22,795 bases of DNA, from positions 1 to 22,795 of the IMG/VR virus record IMGVR_UViG_3300023179_000543. The stretch is one strand, 5' to 3'. The stretch comes from a virus. Shown in pieces: positions 14,586 to 21,906 of the stretch. The notes below the pieces were generated by a model. It was given only the letters and a program-made list of their open reading frames with translations, was not told the origin of the DNA and made no database searches. Position numbers and translations under genes: made by a program. How positions within the stretch are numbered: position 1 is the stretch's first letter; each line of letters begins with the position of its first letter.

Positions 14586-15284
14586 TCACCGCAGCACGAT
14601 CGTCCGCTTCGGGCGGCACCCGAAGTCGGCCATAACGCGATCGGGTACTCTCGCATCGACCAAGGCCTTGCGGCTCTTCTCGGCATTGGTCGCGGCGTCG
14701 GCGATGTTGGCGCCCACCTGACGGCAGGTCACGTTCATCGGCAGGGCCGTGTACGACACCTCGAGCACCTTGGCCTTGCGGACGATCGACTCGATTCCGG
14801 GATACGCGGCCCGCTCGGCCTCGTTGGGCGGGCCCCACTCAAGAGCCTCGAAGCCGATGGACATGGCCAGCGTGCCCGCCTTGGCCAACGCCACGCAGGC
14901 ACGCACGTACGGGTTGGTCATGTCGTCATGAAACACGCCGCGGCACAGCCAGCCTGACGGGCTCAGCGTCATCGACCGAGCGACCGCCACCGCCGAGCAC
15001 ACGTCGTAGTTGTGGTCAACGAACAGGTTGCGGTTGACGGTCAGATACGACTGAACGTCGAGTCCGGTCGGCAGGACCACTTCCCGCTCAAGGTCCACGG
15101 CCGCGGTGTTGGCGTAGCAGACGACTTCCAGAGGGCCGTCCGTGGCCTGCTTGACGCCAGCCTTGGCGTGATAGGCCGACTTGCCCGCGATCACGCCGAT
15201 GGGCGCGTCGGGTTTGGTCAGCATCTTGCGGTTCAGTGCCATGCGGCGAATCGCCGCGATGATGTCAGAGGGTCGGTCATTCAT
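14586..15284 (-). CDS. HK97-type prohead protease
   Basis: A 232-residue protein. The start at 15284 (ATGAATGA overlap with the portal gene) is chosen over a frame extending to 15554, which would lie deep inside the MuF domain. The S78 protease pattern is visible: His91 in FVDHNYD and Ser142 in TLAMSIGFEALEW, the catalytic His and Ser positions, with beta strands between them (VARSMTLSPSGWLCRGVFHDD). Proteases of this family trim the scaffolding part of the capsid protein and then themselves. The gene order portal, protease, capsid is the classic HK97 arrangement. The C-terminal 40 residues are basic and probably removed on maturation. The stop codon is directly followed by a copy of the 13-bp element. 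Confidence 0.92.
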   Translation of the reverse strand: MNDRPSDIIAAIRRMALNRKMLTKPDAPIGVIAGKSAYHAKAGVKQATDGPLEVVCYANTAAVDLEREVVLPTGLDVQSYLTVNRNLFVDHNYDVCSAVAVARSMTLSPSGWLCRGVFHDDMTNPYVRACVALAKAGTLAMSIGFEALEWGPPNEAERAAYPGIESIVRKAKVLEVSYTALPMNVTCRQVGANIADAATNAEKSRKALVDARVPDRVMADFGCRPKRTIVLR

Positions 15285-17985
15285 CGGTGTATTCCACGCC
15301 GGGCACAAGGTCGCACCGGCAGTTTGGGTGTGCGGTTGGGGCTTGGCCTGAGAAGCCGCCGGCCTCGAACGCTTGGCCGATCGGAATCTCGCCGGGGTAC
15401 GCATCCGCGATCGCCTCGCAGATCGGGCACGGGCCGCCGGCGACGATCCACTGCTTCGTCTCGACGCCCTCCTGCTGCCATGCGAGTCGGTTGCCCTCGC
15501 AGTACGCGTTCGCCGTTTCGGTGCGTGCGATGCGGACCGCCTGCCACTCGGCAAGGTCAGGGGCCATCTCCTTGATCGCGTCTCGCAGGCCCGCGATGCT
15601 GGTGCCCTTGGCGAGTTCCTTCTCGATCACCGCCTGCACGTGCGGCTTCAGCGTGTCGGGCACGGTCGATGCCAAGAAGAGGCCGCGGTTGCGAACATAC
15701 GACATGGCCGACTCGTTCGCCACGTTGAAGGCGTCGGGCTCCATGCCGATCTTGACCATGCCCTCCTTGCCGCCGGTCAGGATCGCCGCCGTCACGAACC
15801 GCTCGGCGATCTTCGACAGGTCGGCCATCGCCTCGTCGCTCGGGAACACCGCCATGCCTGCATCATTGACCATCGACGGCACGGCCATCTTGTACCAGCC
15901 GAGCATGTCACGCTCGAAGGCCCGGTACGCACTGACGCTGGCGACCGGCGTGCCCGTCTCGTCGTCCCACTGCGTCGCGGCCTTGTACCGCTTGGGCACC
16001 TTGATCCGCGGCCGCGTGTCGCATGGCTTCTGGTCGCAGGGCTTGACCTCGGGCTCGATCATCGCCTTTGAGCAGTTGCAGGCCGTGCAGCCGCCGACGG
16101 CCTTCTCGCCGTCCTCGTCGGCCTCGACCTTGCCGATGATCTTGTCAGCCCACGTCCGGCCCGGGTCGCCGCCCCACAGGGCCCACGCGATGCGACCGGC
16201 CGACGGATAGCCCTCCTCGTCTCGGTTCCATCCTTGGCCCTGCTTATCGACCTCGTGCCGCGCGAAGTACGACGCCATGCGATACACCGTGTCGAGCGAT
16301 AGGTTTTTGCCGTTGGCAATGTCACGGGCACGAGCGACGCCGACGGCCGTGCCGCCGCGACCATACTCGGCCCGCCACGCGAGACCACGCTCGGCTTCGG
16401 CTTGCATCGCCTCGTTCGGCGGGTAACTGTCGGCCTTGGTCGTCATCGCCTTGGCTTCGACTTCGGGGGCGACTTCGGGTGTGACTTCGGTGGTGGCGTC
16501 CTCGTCGATGCTCGGGGCCTCGGTGTCCACCGAAGCGTCCATCGTCGCCGGCTCGGCCTCGACGTCCACGCTGCCCACGTCCTCGCTCGGCATCTCCTCG
16601 GCCTTCGCCGGGGCAGGCAGGCCGCCGCCGAAGATGCCGAGTCCAGCCGGAGCCGGTGCCTCGGTCTGCCGGTACCGCATCACGTTCGACTCGTCCGGCA
16701 ACGCCTCGAGGTCCAGCACCTTGCGGTACTCGTTGGGCGACACAATGCCCTGCATCTCGCCCGCTCGCAGTTCAGCCGCCAGTTGCAACTGATCCTCTTG
16801 CGTCGGATCGTCGAAGCAGAACCACATCTCGCCGGGCTCGACGCCGAAGTGCGGCAGCAGCAGTTCCGTCAACTCGGACGCCAGCACCGCCAGCCGCGGG
16901 GCGATGGTGTACCGCATGTACTGGGCGTTCGCCACTGTCGCAGAGGCAAGGTTCGCCGAGTTCAGCCGGTAGATCGGCTCGGGCACGCCGGCGGCGTCGT
17001 ATATCCGCTTCTCGGTCGTGGTCAGGCCCTCGACGTACTGCATCTCGTGCGGCTTGGCCCCGTACTGCTCGAGCGTGGTGTCACGCAGCAGCAGCACGCT
17101 TCCGGCCTTGCCGACGCCTCGCATGCTCTGATTTAGGTGCGAGTGGATCTGCTTCATCTGGGCGTCGGTCGTGGTCGGTGCCGCCTTGAACACCATGCCC
17201 GGGTTGCCGCCGTTGAGCCAACGCTGGGCCTCGGCCTGCAACGCTGCCGCCTCCATGTCCGTCTCGGCCATGACGCTGAACAGCCACGACATGCCACCCG
17301 CCGGATGCGTTGGGCTCCCGTGCTGCCGCAGGTACACCACATCGCTCGACGGGATCCGCATCGGGGCCGAGCGGTTCCGCCCGTAGTAGTAACCCTCGAT
17401 GAAGCCCGTGTCCGACAGCATCGGCCATGCGAACTGCGACGGCAGGATGTACGCCGATTCAGGCACGCCGCCGGGCCCACGCTCGCCAACGTACAGGTAC
17501 GCTCGACCGGCCACTTCCTTGAACCAGAAGATCTGGTGCAGCCACATCGGGCCCGTGTATATCGGGTCCGGGTTGTGGATTAGGTCGAGCACGGGATGGT
17601 CGAGAACTTCCTCGACCTCGTCGCCCGCTCGACTGGCATACGACGCTGCCTTGCCGATGAGCGACTTGATGCCGCCTCGGTTGGTGGCATGCTTCAGCGT
17701 GCGACGGTCAGCCACCTTGCGGCCGGCCTTGGCCATGCCGACGCCGGCGTTGCGGAACAGCCGCAGCGTCTGGCCCGCCAGCACCGTGGCGTTGATCGTC
17801 GCCGCCCGATAGGCCGTGCCCGTGATGCCTCGCGTGACCAACTCGTAGTCGCGGCCCGTGTTCTGGTTGTTGCGGCTCGTCGAGGCCTCGCCTGCCACCA
17901 GCGACGCGCTGATCCACGCACCCGGAATGGTGCGGTCGTCAGGTTCGATGGCCGTGGTTGCTGCCTTGGGTGATCGCTTCGCCAT
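15277..17985 (-). CDS. Portal protein fused to a MuF-type minor head protein
   Basis: A 902-residue fusion. Residues 1 to about 445 are an HK97-type portal (PVLDLIHNPDP, WFKEVAGRAYLYV, VVYLRQHGSP, GVPEPIYRLNSANLASAT, FDDPTQED). An acidic linker (about 460-512) follows. Residues 515-620 form a separate domain (PPNEAM, GVARARDIANGK, RMASYFARHEVDK, GRIAWALWGGDPGR), a module I have seen in other phage head proteins without a known function. A Cys cluster (C633, C636, C638, C650, C655) may bind metal. Residues about 690-897 are MuF-like: RIARTETANAYCEGN, CPIC, and a final HPNCRCDLVPG. Portals form the dodecameric DNA gate and MuF proteins sit inside the head or assist assembly; here both are one chain. 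The stop overlaps the protease start by 8 nt. The ATG follows the terminase stop by 3 nt. Confidence 0.93.
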   Translation of the reverse strand: MAKRSPKAATTAIEPDDRTIPGAWISASLVAGEASTSRNNQNTGRDYELVTRGITGTAYRAATINATVLAGQTLRLFRNAGVGMAKAGRKVADRRTLKHATNRGGIKSLIGKAASYASRAGDEVEEVLDHPVLDLIHNPDPIYTGPMWLHQIFWFKEVAGRAYLYVGERGPGGVPESAYILPSQFAWPMLSDTGFIEGYYYGRNRSAPMRIPSSDVVYLRQHGSPTHPAGGMSWLFSVMAETDMEAAALQAEAQRWLNGGNPGMVFKAAPTTTDAQMKQIHSHLNQSMRGVGKAGSVLLLRDTTLEQYGAKPHEMQYVEGLTTTEKRIYDAAGVPEPIYRLNSANLASATVANAQYMRYTIAPRLAVLASELTELLLPHFGVEPGEMWFCFDDPTQEDQLQLAAELRAGEMQGIVSPNEYRKVLDLEALPDESNVMRYRQTEAPAPAGLGIFGGGLPAPAKAEEMPSEDVGSVDVEAEPATMDASVDTEAPSIDEDATTEVTPEVAPEVEAKAMTTKADSYPPNEAMQAEAERGLAWRAEYGRGGTAVGVARARDIANGKNLSLDTVYRMASYFARHEVDKQGQGWNRDEEGYPSAGRIAWALWGGDPGRTWADKIIGKVEADEDGEKAVGGCTACNCSKAMIEPEVKPCDQKPCDTRPRIKVPKRYKAATQWDDETGTPVASVSAYRAFERDMLGWYKMAVPSMVNDAGMAVFPSDEAMADLSKIAERFVTAAILTGGKEGMVKIGMEPDAFNVANESAMSYVRNRGLFLASTVPDTLKPHVQAVIEKELAKGTSIAGLRDAIKEMAPDLAEWQAVRIARTETANAYCEGNRLAWQQEGVETKQWIVAGGPCPICEAIADAYPGEIPIGQAFEAGGFSGQAPTAHPNCRCDLVPGVEYTDE

Positions 17986-17988
17986 TGG

Positions 17989-19329
17989 TTATGCCCATGC
18001 TCGGTCGGTGTCGGTTGGTGTCAGTGTACCCGCTTGCGTTACCGTGCTGCCCACCCATGCACCTTGCGACGCCCTCGGGCCATCCAGTAGCATCGCCGCG
18101 TATCGCATGGCGTCCATGCCGTCGTCGTTGGCCTTGATCGGCTCTTCCTTCGCCGCCTTGCCGTCCTGACCCGGCGGGTAGCAATAGGCATCAAACTCGG
18201 CCAGCGTGGTCGTCGGCTGTTTGCGATGGTACAGGTCGGCGTCCGTCTCGACGGTGCAACCCTCGAGGATGAACAGACGCGGGCGCCCATCGGCCTGTAC
18301 CTTGAGCCGCTCGTGGACCGCGTCGCGGCCCGTGCGGTGGTCCTTGTTCGCTGGCGTCGTGGCGATGCCGACGGACGCGAGCGTGGCCCGGTCCTCGGCG
18401 TCGTGGTCGCTGACAGTGGCTTCGATCGCCTCGCCGCTGCTGAGCGTCAGGATCTGCCGGGCGTGGTCGGCCACCGTCCGGCGACTGTGGTAGACCTCGC
18501 GGTACAGGTACATCCGGCCGTCGCCGTCGATCGCCCACCACTGGCATACGAACGGGTGAATGTATCCGAAGTCGATTGAGCGGATGCGACGCCACGACTC
18601 CCAGCCCGGAGGCATGGCCTTCAGCACGTGGATCGTCGGATCAAACTCGGGGTAGACCAGACCCTCGGCCGCGGCCCAGCGACCCTCGAGCAAGCGGGCT
18701 CGTCGATGGCCGGTCAGCGTCGAGAGCCGCGTGATGTACGCTCGGCCCTTCTCCGTCCAGTCGCCGGCGGCCTCGTCCCAGAGCATGGGGTTGTCGCGGT
18801 GCCGCGAGTCGAACACGGTCATCTGCCCGCGGTCGGCCCGGCGTCGAAGCCAGTGCGTAGGTGCCGCCGGGTTGCAATCGGCGATCGCTTGGTGGTACGG
18901 GCCCGCGCTGTTGCGGAGTCGGGTCGTCAGCAGTTCCCAGTCGTGCTCGCTCAACTCCGTGGCCTCGAACGCCGCCACGATGTCGTACTCCGTGCTCATG
19001 ATGCGGTCGGGGTTGTCAAGCCCACCAACCACCATGGCACTGCCGTTCTCGTAGTCGTACCCGGTCCTGGTCCGCCGGCTCTGGTTGTTGAGGTTGCAGC
19101 CTGCCCGCACCACCTTGGCCTCGAAGGTCACCAGCACGCTCTCGGTCATCGAGGCGCGGGTCTTCCGGCAGATCAGCGCCCTGGTGCCGGGGTACTTGAG
19201 CAGGTACAGGTGGACCTTCTCGAGGATGCCACGAGTCTTGCCGGTTCCGGCCGGCCCGGGCACCAGTACCTCGGTCGCACGCGATCGCCAGAGTTTGTCG
19301 ATCGCCCCCATGGGCTCGTAGTCGCCCAT
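17989..19329 (-). CDS. terL: Large terminase subunit (packaging ATPase and nuclease)
   Basis: A 446-residue DNA-packaging motor. Walker A is GPAGTGKT at residues 25-32. The Walker B region is YDIVAAFEATEL (115-126), with the acidic pair near the end. A coupling-type segment follows at 151-160 (DCNPAAPTHW). The RNase H-like nuclease has Asp253 in SIDFGY, Asp308/Asp310 in VSDHD and Asp402-Asp406 in NDDGMDAMRY, the expected three acidic positions. The length matches phage terminases of the Terminase_6/Terminase_3 type. The protein joins the portal at the prohead vertex and pumps and cuts DNA. Its C-terminal tail (about 420-446) is Thr-rich, and its coding DNA holds a copy of the 13-bp element. 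Confidence 0.95.
   Translation of the reverse strand: MGDYEPMGAIDKLWRSRATEVLVPGPAGTGKTRGILEKVHLYLLKYPGTRALICRKTRASMTESVLVTFEAKVVRAGCNLNNQSRRTRTGYDYENGSAMVVGGLDNPDRIMSTEYDIVAAFEATELSEHDWELLTTRLRNSAGPYHQAIADCNPAAPTHWLRRRADRGQMTVFDSRHRDNPMLWDEAAGDWTEKGRAYITRLSTLTGHRRARLLEGRWAAAEGLVYPEFDPTIHVLKAMPPGWESWRRIRSIDFGYIHPFVCQWWAIDGDGRMYLYREVYHSRRTVADHARQILTLSSGEAIEATVSDHDAEDRATLASVGIATTPANKDHRTGRDAVHERLKVQADGRPRLFILEGCTVETDADLYHRKQPTTTLAEFDAYCYPPGQDGKAAKEEPIKANDDGMDAMRYAAMLLDGPRASQGAWVGSTVTQAGTLTPTDTDRAWA
18020..18032 (-). promoter_or_regulatory. 13-bp element CGGGTACACTGAC, copy 2
   Basis: Exact copy on the minus strand, followed by AC as in copy 4. It lies inside the last codons of the large terminase gene, about 34 nt before the ATG of the portal gene. 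Confidence 0.6.
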
Positions 19330-19704
19330 TCACACCTCGTCGATTGGTGCCCGCTTGCCGTAGAACTGCACGGCCTGCGTCGCCTTGCCCTCGTCGAGTC
19401 TGGCGTTCTTGGCCTCTTCCAGTTCCATGGTCATGTTGTCTCCATCCATGGTGCGCAGCACGCTTGCCGCCTTGATGGCGTCGCCGTCATCGGGCGAGTC
19501 GGTGGCGATACCGACCAGACGATCGACGATCTTCGGCCGCATGTGCTCGGGGATCGGCCAGCGGTTCCGCAAGGCACGGGCGACCAACTTGGCGTCCTGT
19601 GCCGCGTGGTGAGGGTCCGCCAGGAGGCCAGAGTCCGGCATCGGCTCGGTGACGGCCGCGGGCACGTCTGCCCCTGACCCCTGCGTGATTGTGGGCTTCT
19701 CCAT
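19330..19704 (-). CDS. Possible small terminase subunit
   Basis: A 124-residue acidic protein directly before the large terminase; its TGA is immediately followed by the ATG of that gene. The N-terminal 35 residues are Pro/Ala-rich and probably disordered. Residues 36-90 are helical (DAKLVARALRNRWPIPEHMRPKIVDRLVGIA... DAIKAASVLRTMDGDNM). Position and helical content fit a small terminase subunit, which binds phage DNA and regulates the large subunit. I do not see a clear helix-turn-helix, so this rests mainly on gene order. The ribosome site is weak (GATAGG). Confidence 0.5.
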   Translation of the reverse strand: MEKPTITQGSGADVPAAVTEPMPDSGLLADPHHAAQDAKLVARALRNRWPIPEHMRPKIVDRLVGIATDSPDDGDAIKAASVLRTMDGDNMTMELEEAKNARLDEGKATQAVQFYGKRAPIDEV

Positions 19705-19717
19705 GCCTATCAGCGTA

Positions 19718-19996
19718 TCAGCGGCCTTGCTTCTCGGCCTTGATCGCCTCTAGCAGGCCTTCGATCCGACCGAGCCTAGAGCCCAACTCGATCAGGGCGC
19801 CATCGACCTTGGCCTGCGTCGCCGCCGTGGCGTCCACGGCCTTGTTCGCCAACTCGAGGGCACGGGCCGCCGTAAGCCTCGCGTCCCACATGACCGCCGC
19901 CACCGTCAGCAGCGTGGCGCCACCGGCGATCCACTGGCCCGGGGTGCCCTTGCCCGTGATGGGCCTGTTCGCATCGACCGTGATGGACTCGCTCAT
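19718..19996 (-). CDS. Holin-like small membrane protein
   Basis: A 92-residue protein. One hydrophobic segment near residues 22-37 (WIAGGATLLTVAAVMW) is followed by a long amphipathic helix with heptads (TQAKVDGALIELGSRLGRIEGLLEAIKAEKQGR). This is one membrane span plus one coiled coil, a layout seen in small phage holin-like and haemolysin XhlA-like proteins, although XhlA usually places the membrane span after the coiled coil. It starts in an ATGA overlap with the lipoprotein-like membrane gene, so the two are probably made together. It lies just upstream of the terminase genes, a place where lysis or small membrane genes occur in some phages. The holin call is inference from topology. Confidence 0.55.
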   Translation of the reverse strand: MSESITVDANRPITGKGTPGQWIAGGATLLTVAAVMWDARLTAARALELANKAVDATAATQAKVDGALIELGSRLGRIEGLLEAIKAEKQGR

Positions 19997-20760
19997 GGCT
20001 TGGCCGCCTTCTTGACGCCGATGGCCTTCTGGATCTTGTCCACGATGGCCTTGGTGCTCTGGGACTGGATGGCGTTTGCGATCGTCTTGAACGAGTCGGC
20101 CTCGAACTTGGGCTTGACCGTCTCAACGAGTTTCACGACTTCGGTGGAGGCTTTCCGTTCGCGGATCATGGCCCACGCCGCCCATGCACCGGCTACGCCG
20201 AGCGTGCCGAGACCGATGACGACGCGGTACTCGAGAATCCACTGCCCGGCGACGGCTGCCCCGAACACGGCAAGGCCGGTCAGTAGGCCTTGGCCACTTC
20301 GCAGCCAGACGGCCGACACCACGGCGAGAGCGAGCCCGGCGACCGCCGAGAGCGTCAGCAGGCGGGACAGGAGTCCGTTGCGGGCGTCCTCGAGGTCTGC
20401 GATCCGCTTGCGGGCGTCGGCAAGGTCGGCCTCGGCCTTGGCCAACTGCTCGGCTCCAGCGGCGATGCCGGTGCCGGTGGTCTCGAGCGTGCCAGCCACG
20501 GTGTTGAGTTTGGCGACGCCGGTGGCGATGATCTGGGTTTCGGCAGACAGAGCGGGGGCCGCGGCTTCGATCCTGCGGTTTGCGGTGTCGATCGTTGCCG
20601 CGGCACCCCGGACTTCCACGGCGGCTGCCTTGGTCGCCTGCGTCGCAGCCGGAAGGCCGCCACCCGACGCAGCCGCTGCCGCCTTGCCCTTGCACCCACA
20701 AGCCGACGCCACCGCGAGGGCGATGGCGACGGCGGTCCACAGTGTTGCCCGGTTGGTCAT
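19993..20760 (-). CDS. Membrane protein with lipoprotein-like signal, possible lysis or envelope protein
   Basis: A 255-residue protein. It begins with a typical signal segment (RATLWTAVAIALAVASACGC); Cys21 or Cys23 could be a lipobox cysteine, though the preceding residues are only a fair match. An Ala/Gly-rich region of about 75 residues is followed by a coiled coil (about 97-128). Three hydrophobic segments then follow near 130-152, 158-176 and 179-198, and a Lys-rich cytosolic-type tail. The ATG at 20760 follows the previous stop by 4 nt; longer readings run far into upstream genes. It ends in an ATGA overlap with a holin-like gene, so a lysis or superinfection role is plausible. A spanin role is less likely because of the three internal hydrophobic segments. 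Confidence 0.7.
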   Translation of the reverse strand: MTNRATLWTAVAIALAVASACGCKGKAAAAASGGGLPAATQATKAAAVEVRGAAATIDTANRRIEAAAPALSAETQIIATGVAKLNTVAGTLETTGTGIAAGAEQLAKAEADLADARKRIADLEDARNGLLSRLLTLSAVAGLALAVVSAVWLRSGQGLLTGLAVFGAAVAGQWILEYRVVIGLGTLGVAGAWAAWAMIRERKASTEVVKLVETVKPKFEADSFKTIANAIQSQSTKAIVDKIQKAIGVKKAAKP

Positions 20761-20763
20761 GGC

Positions 20764-20776
20764 GTCAGTGTACCCG
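20764..20776 (-). promoter_or_regulatory. 13-bp element CGGGTACACTGAC, copy 1
   Basis: Exact copy on the minus strand. It includes the stop codon of the gene ending at 20765 and lies 3 nt before the ATG at 20760. See the finding on this element. Confidence 0.6.
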
Positions 20777-21088
20777 CAGGCGTACGAGGCGGGTAGCGTC
20801 GATGCGGGCGATCGTTCCGTCGGGCCACCTGACGACGGCGACCAGCACGGACGGGATAGGAGCCCACGGGACGCACGCGAGGAGGATGCCACTGCGTCGG
20901 ATGGGGGGACCCTCGAGAAGCCGCCAGACGGCCTCCACGGGGCCGCCGATTGGCATGGCCTTGGCCCTGCGTCTGGCCTCGGCCTCGGCCTTGCGTCGGG
21001 CCTTCTCGCGGGCATGGTCATGGGGAAGGACGCGCTCGTACGGCGGCGTCCATGGCGTGTTCTTAGACCCGGCGACGATCCGCGGCAT
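20765..21088 (-). CDS. Small basic protein, unknown function
   Basis: A 107-residue protein whose ATG lies inside the end of the nuclease gene (26-nt overlap). Residues 27-45 form a strongly basic Ala/Arg/Lys helix (AREKARRKAEAEARRRAKA). The second half is a small beta-rich unit (GILLACVPWAPIPSVLVAVVRWPDGTIARIDATRLVRLRV), reminiscent of an SH3-like fold. A basic helix plus a small barrel would suit nucleic-acid binding, but this is inference. Its last codons contain the 13-bp element CGGGTACACTGAC, and the stop codon falls inside that element. Confidence 0.65.
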   Translation of the reverse strand: MPRIVAGSKNTPWTPPYERVLPHDHAREKARRKAEAEARRRAKAMPIGGPVEAVWRLLEGPPIRRSGILLACVPWAPIPSVLVAVVRWPDGTIARIDATRLVRLRVH

Positions 21089-21398
21089 TGGCGATCGCCT
21101 CCAGTGCTTCGGCCGCGGATCGGGCGAGGATGTAGACGCCGCCGGCGTCGGTCCAGCGTTGAGCCCATTCGCGTTGGGTGTCGGTCTGCCTGCCGGTGGT
21201 CGTCTTGACCTCGATGGCGACCGGTATGCCGTCCACGACGCCGATCAGGTCGGCGGTGCCGGGCTTGGCGCCACGGATGAATCGGTCGCCGACGGCGAAG
21301 GATCCGGACTGGACGCGGACGACGAGAGAGCGTGCCCCGTGCATGACGGCCAAGGCCTGCTCGATGCTTCGGGTGATGGCGTTCTCAGCCTTGCCCAT
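21063..21398 (-). CDS. VRR-NUC-type PD-(D/E)XK nuclease
   Basis: A 111-residue protein with the compact VRR-NUC layout: N-terminal helix with an acidic residue (AENAITRSIEQAL), then GTADLIGVVDG with Asp50, then IPVAIEVKT with Glu63 and Lys65, then a Q-rich helix (RQTDTQREW) and GGVYILARS. The D...ExK pair plus the downstream Gln is the PD-(D/E)XK active-site pattern. VRR-NUC proteins are found widely in phages, where Holliday-junction resolution or DNA end processing has been proposed; the substrate here is inferred. An alternative start at 21455 would add 19 residues, but the domain begins normally at 21398. It overlaps both neighbours, consistent with one operon. Confidence 0.85.
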   Translation of the reverse strand: MGKAENAITRSIEQALAVMHGARSLVVRVQSGSFAVGDRFIRGAKPGTADLIGVVDGIPVAIEVKTTTGRQTDTQREWAQRWTDAGGVYILARSAAEALEAIANAADRRRV

Positions 21399-21528
21399 CG
21401 GTGTCGTCCGGCGTGGTGCATTGGTCCAGCCGAAGTATACAGGCCGCGAGTTCATCGCCGAGCCGCTGCACCTCGGCCTCGAGCCAATGGACGCGAGCGA
21501 TCAGGGCCAAGGCTTCGTCGTCGCTCAC
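21385..21528 (-). CDS. Very small coiled-coil protein, 47 residues
   Basis: Starts at GTG with the shared cassette (AAGGGGGC then CAAGTGAGCGACGA). The start at 21528 is preferred over an open reading frame beginning at 21639, which would overlap the previous gene. Residues 4-35 (ALALIARVHWLEAEVQRLGDELAACILRL) form an amphipathic heptad pattern, so a short coiled coil is expected. The tail is acidic (TTPDDTDGQG). Its 3' end overlaps the start of the nuclease gene by 14 nt. Function is unknown; the size and pattern suit a small accessory or regulatory protein. Confidence 0.65.
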   Translation of the reverse strand: MSDDEALALIARVHWLEAEVQRLGDELAACILRLDQCTTPDDTDGQG

Positions 21529-21544
21529 TTGGCCCCCTTCGCCC
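21520..21544 (-). repeat. Start cassette, right end, copy 3
   Basis: GGGCGAAGGGGG-C-CAAGTGAGCGACGA: start of the 47-residue gene. Here the RAKGAK reading is out of frame with the preceding gene, which has already stopped, so the DNA is conserved without the upstream protein. Confidence 0.7.
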
Positions 21545-21547
21545 TCG

Positions 21548-21877
21548 TCAGGGCAACTTGCCAGACCACTTCGATTCAACGCAGTCGATGTAGAGAACCA
21601 CGCTGCCCTTGTGAGCACGCACGGCGCCGCACTGGTCAAGGACCGTGTCCTTGGTCGGACCGTTCAAGGCGATCTCGCCAAGGCCCTTCGTCGTGCCCCA
21701 CACGCGGATCACGCTCGCGTTGCCGATGAACACGTCGTCGCCGCTGATGGCCACCATGCCGACGACCACCCAGCCGCGTTGCAGGACCACGATCTGGAGT
21801 TGCTGCTGCGTGATGTGGTCGCTCTCGACGCCGAGAGCCTTGTTGACCGCCGTTTCGATTGCCTTCTGAATCAACAT
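21548..21877 (-). CDS. Hypothetical phage protein, 109 residues
   Basis: An ATG start at 21877 lies two codons after an in-frame TGA, so no longer start exists. The ribosome site is not classical: GTGAGTGAGG abuts the ATG closely. The N-terminus (MLIQKAIETAVNKALGVESDHITQQQLQIVVLQ) is helical. The rest alternates short hydrophobic strands (VVVGMVAIS, VFIGNASVIRVWG, SVVLYIDCVE), suggesting a small mixed alpha/beta or beta-barrel domain. No catalytic motif or membrane segment is evident. It sits between the glycine-repeat gene and a tiny coiled-coil gene and shares their direction and close packing. I do not recognise its family. Confidence 0.75.
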   Translation of the reverse strand: MLIQKAIETAVNKALGVESDHITQQQLQIVVLQRGWVVVGMVAISGDDVFIGNASVIRVWGTTKGLGEIALNGPTKDTVLDQCGAVRAHKGSVVLYIDCVESKWSGKLP

Positions 21878-21906
21878 TCCTCACTCACTTTCTGCGGCTG
21901 TGCCGC

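Noticed and set aside
18628-19677. 349-residue open frame on the plus strand
   Set aside because: Antisense to the large terminase, whose motifs are clear on the minus strand.
20761-21168. N-terminal extension of the membrane protein gene to 391 residues
   Set aside because: It would run through two other genes and is Arg/Pro/Ser-rich; the signal-peptide-like start at 20760 is a natural beginning.
20000-21208. 402-residue open frame on the plus strand
   Set aside because: Antisense to well-supported small genes; composition (Ala, Arg, Ser, Pro) fits a shadow frame.
21399-21455. Longer start for the nuclease gene
   Set aside because: The extra 19 residues add nothing to the domain and increase overlap with the 47-residue gene; not fully excluded.
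21871-21888. Five-codon frame GTG AGT GAG GAA TGT TGA before the gene at 21877
   Set aside because: Looks like a decayed copy of the start cassette; too short to call a gene.
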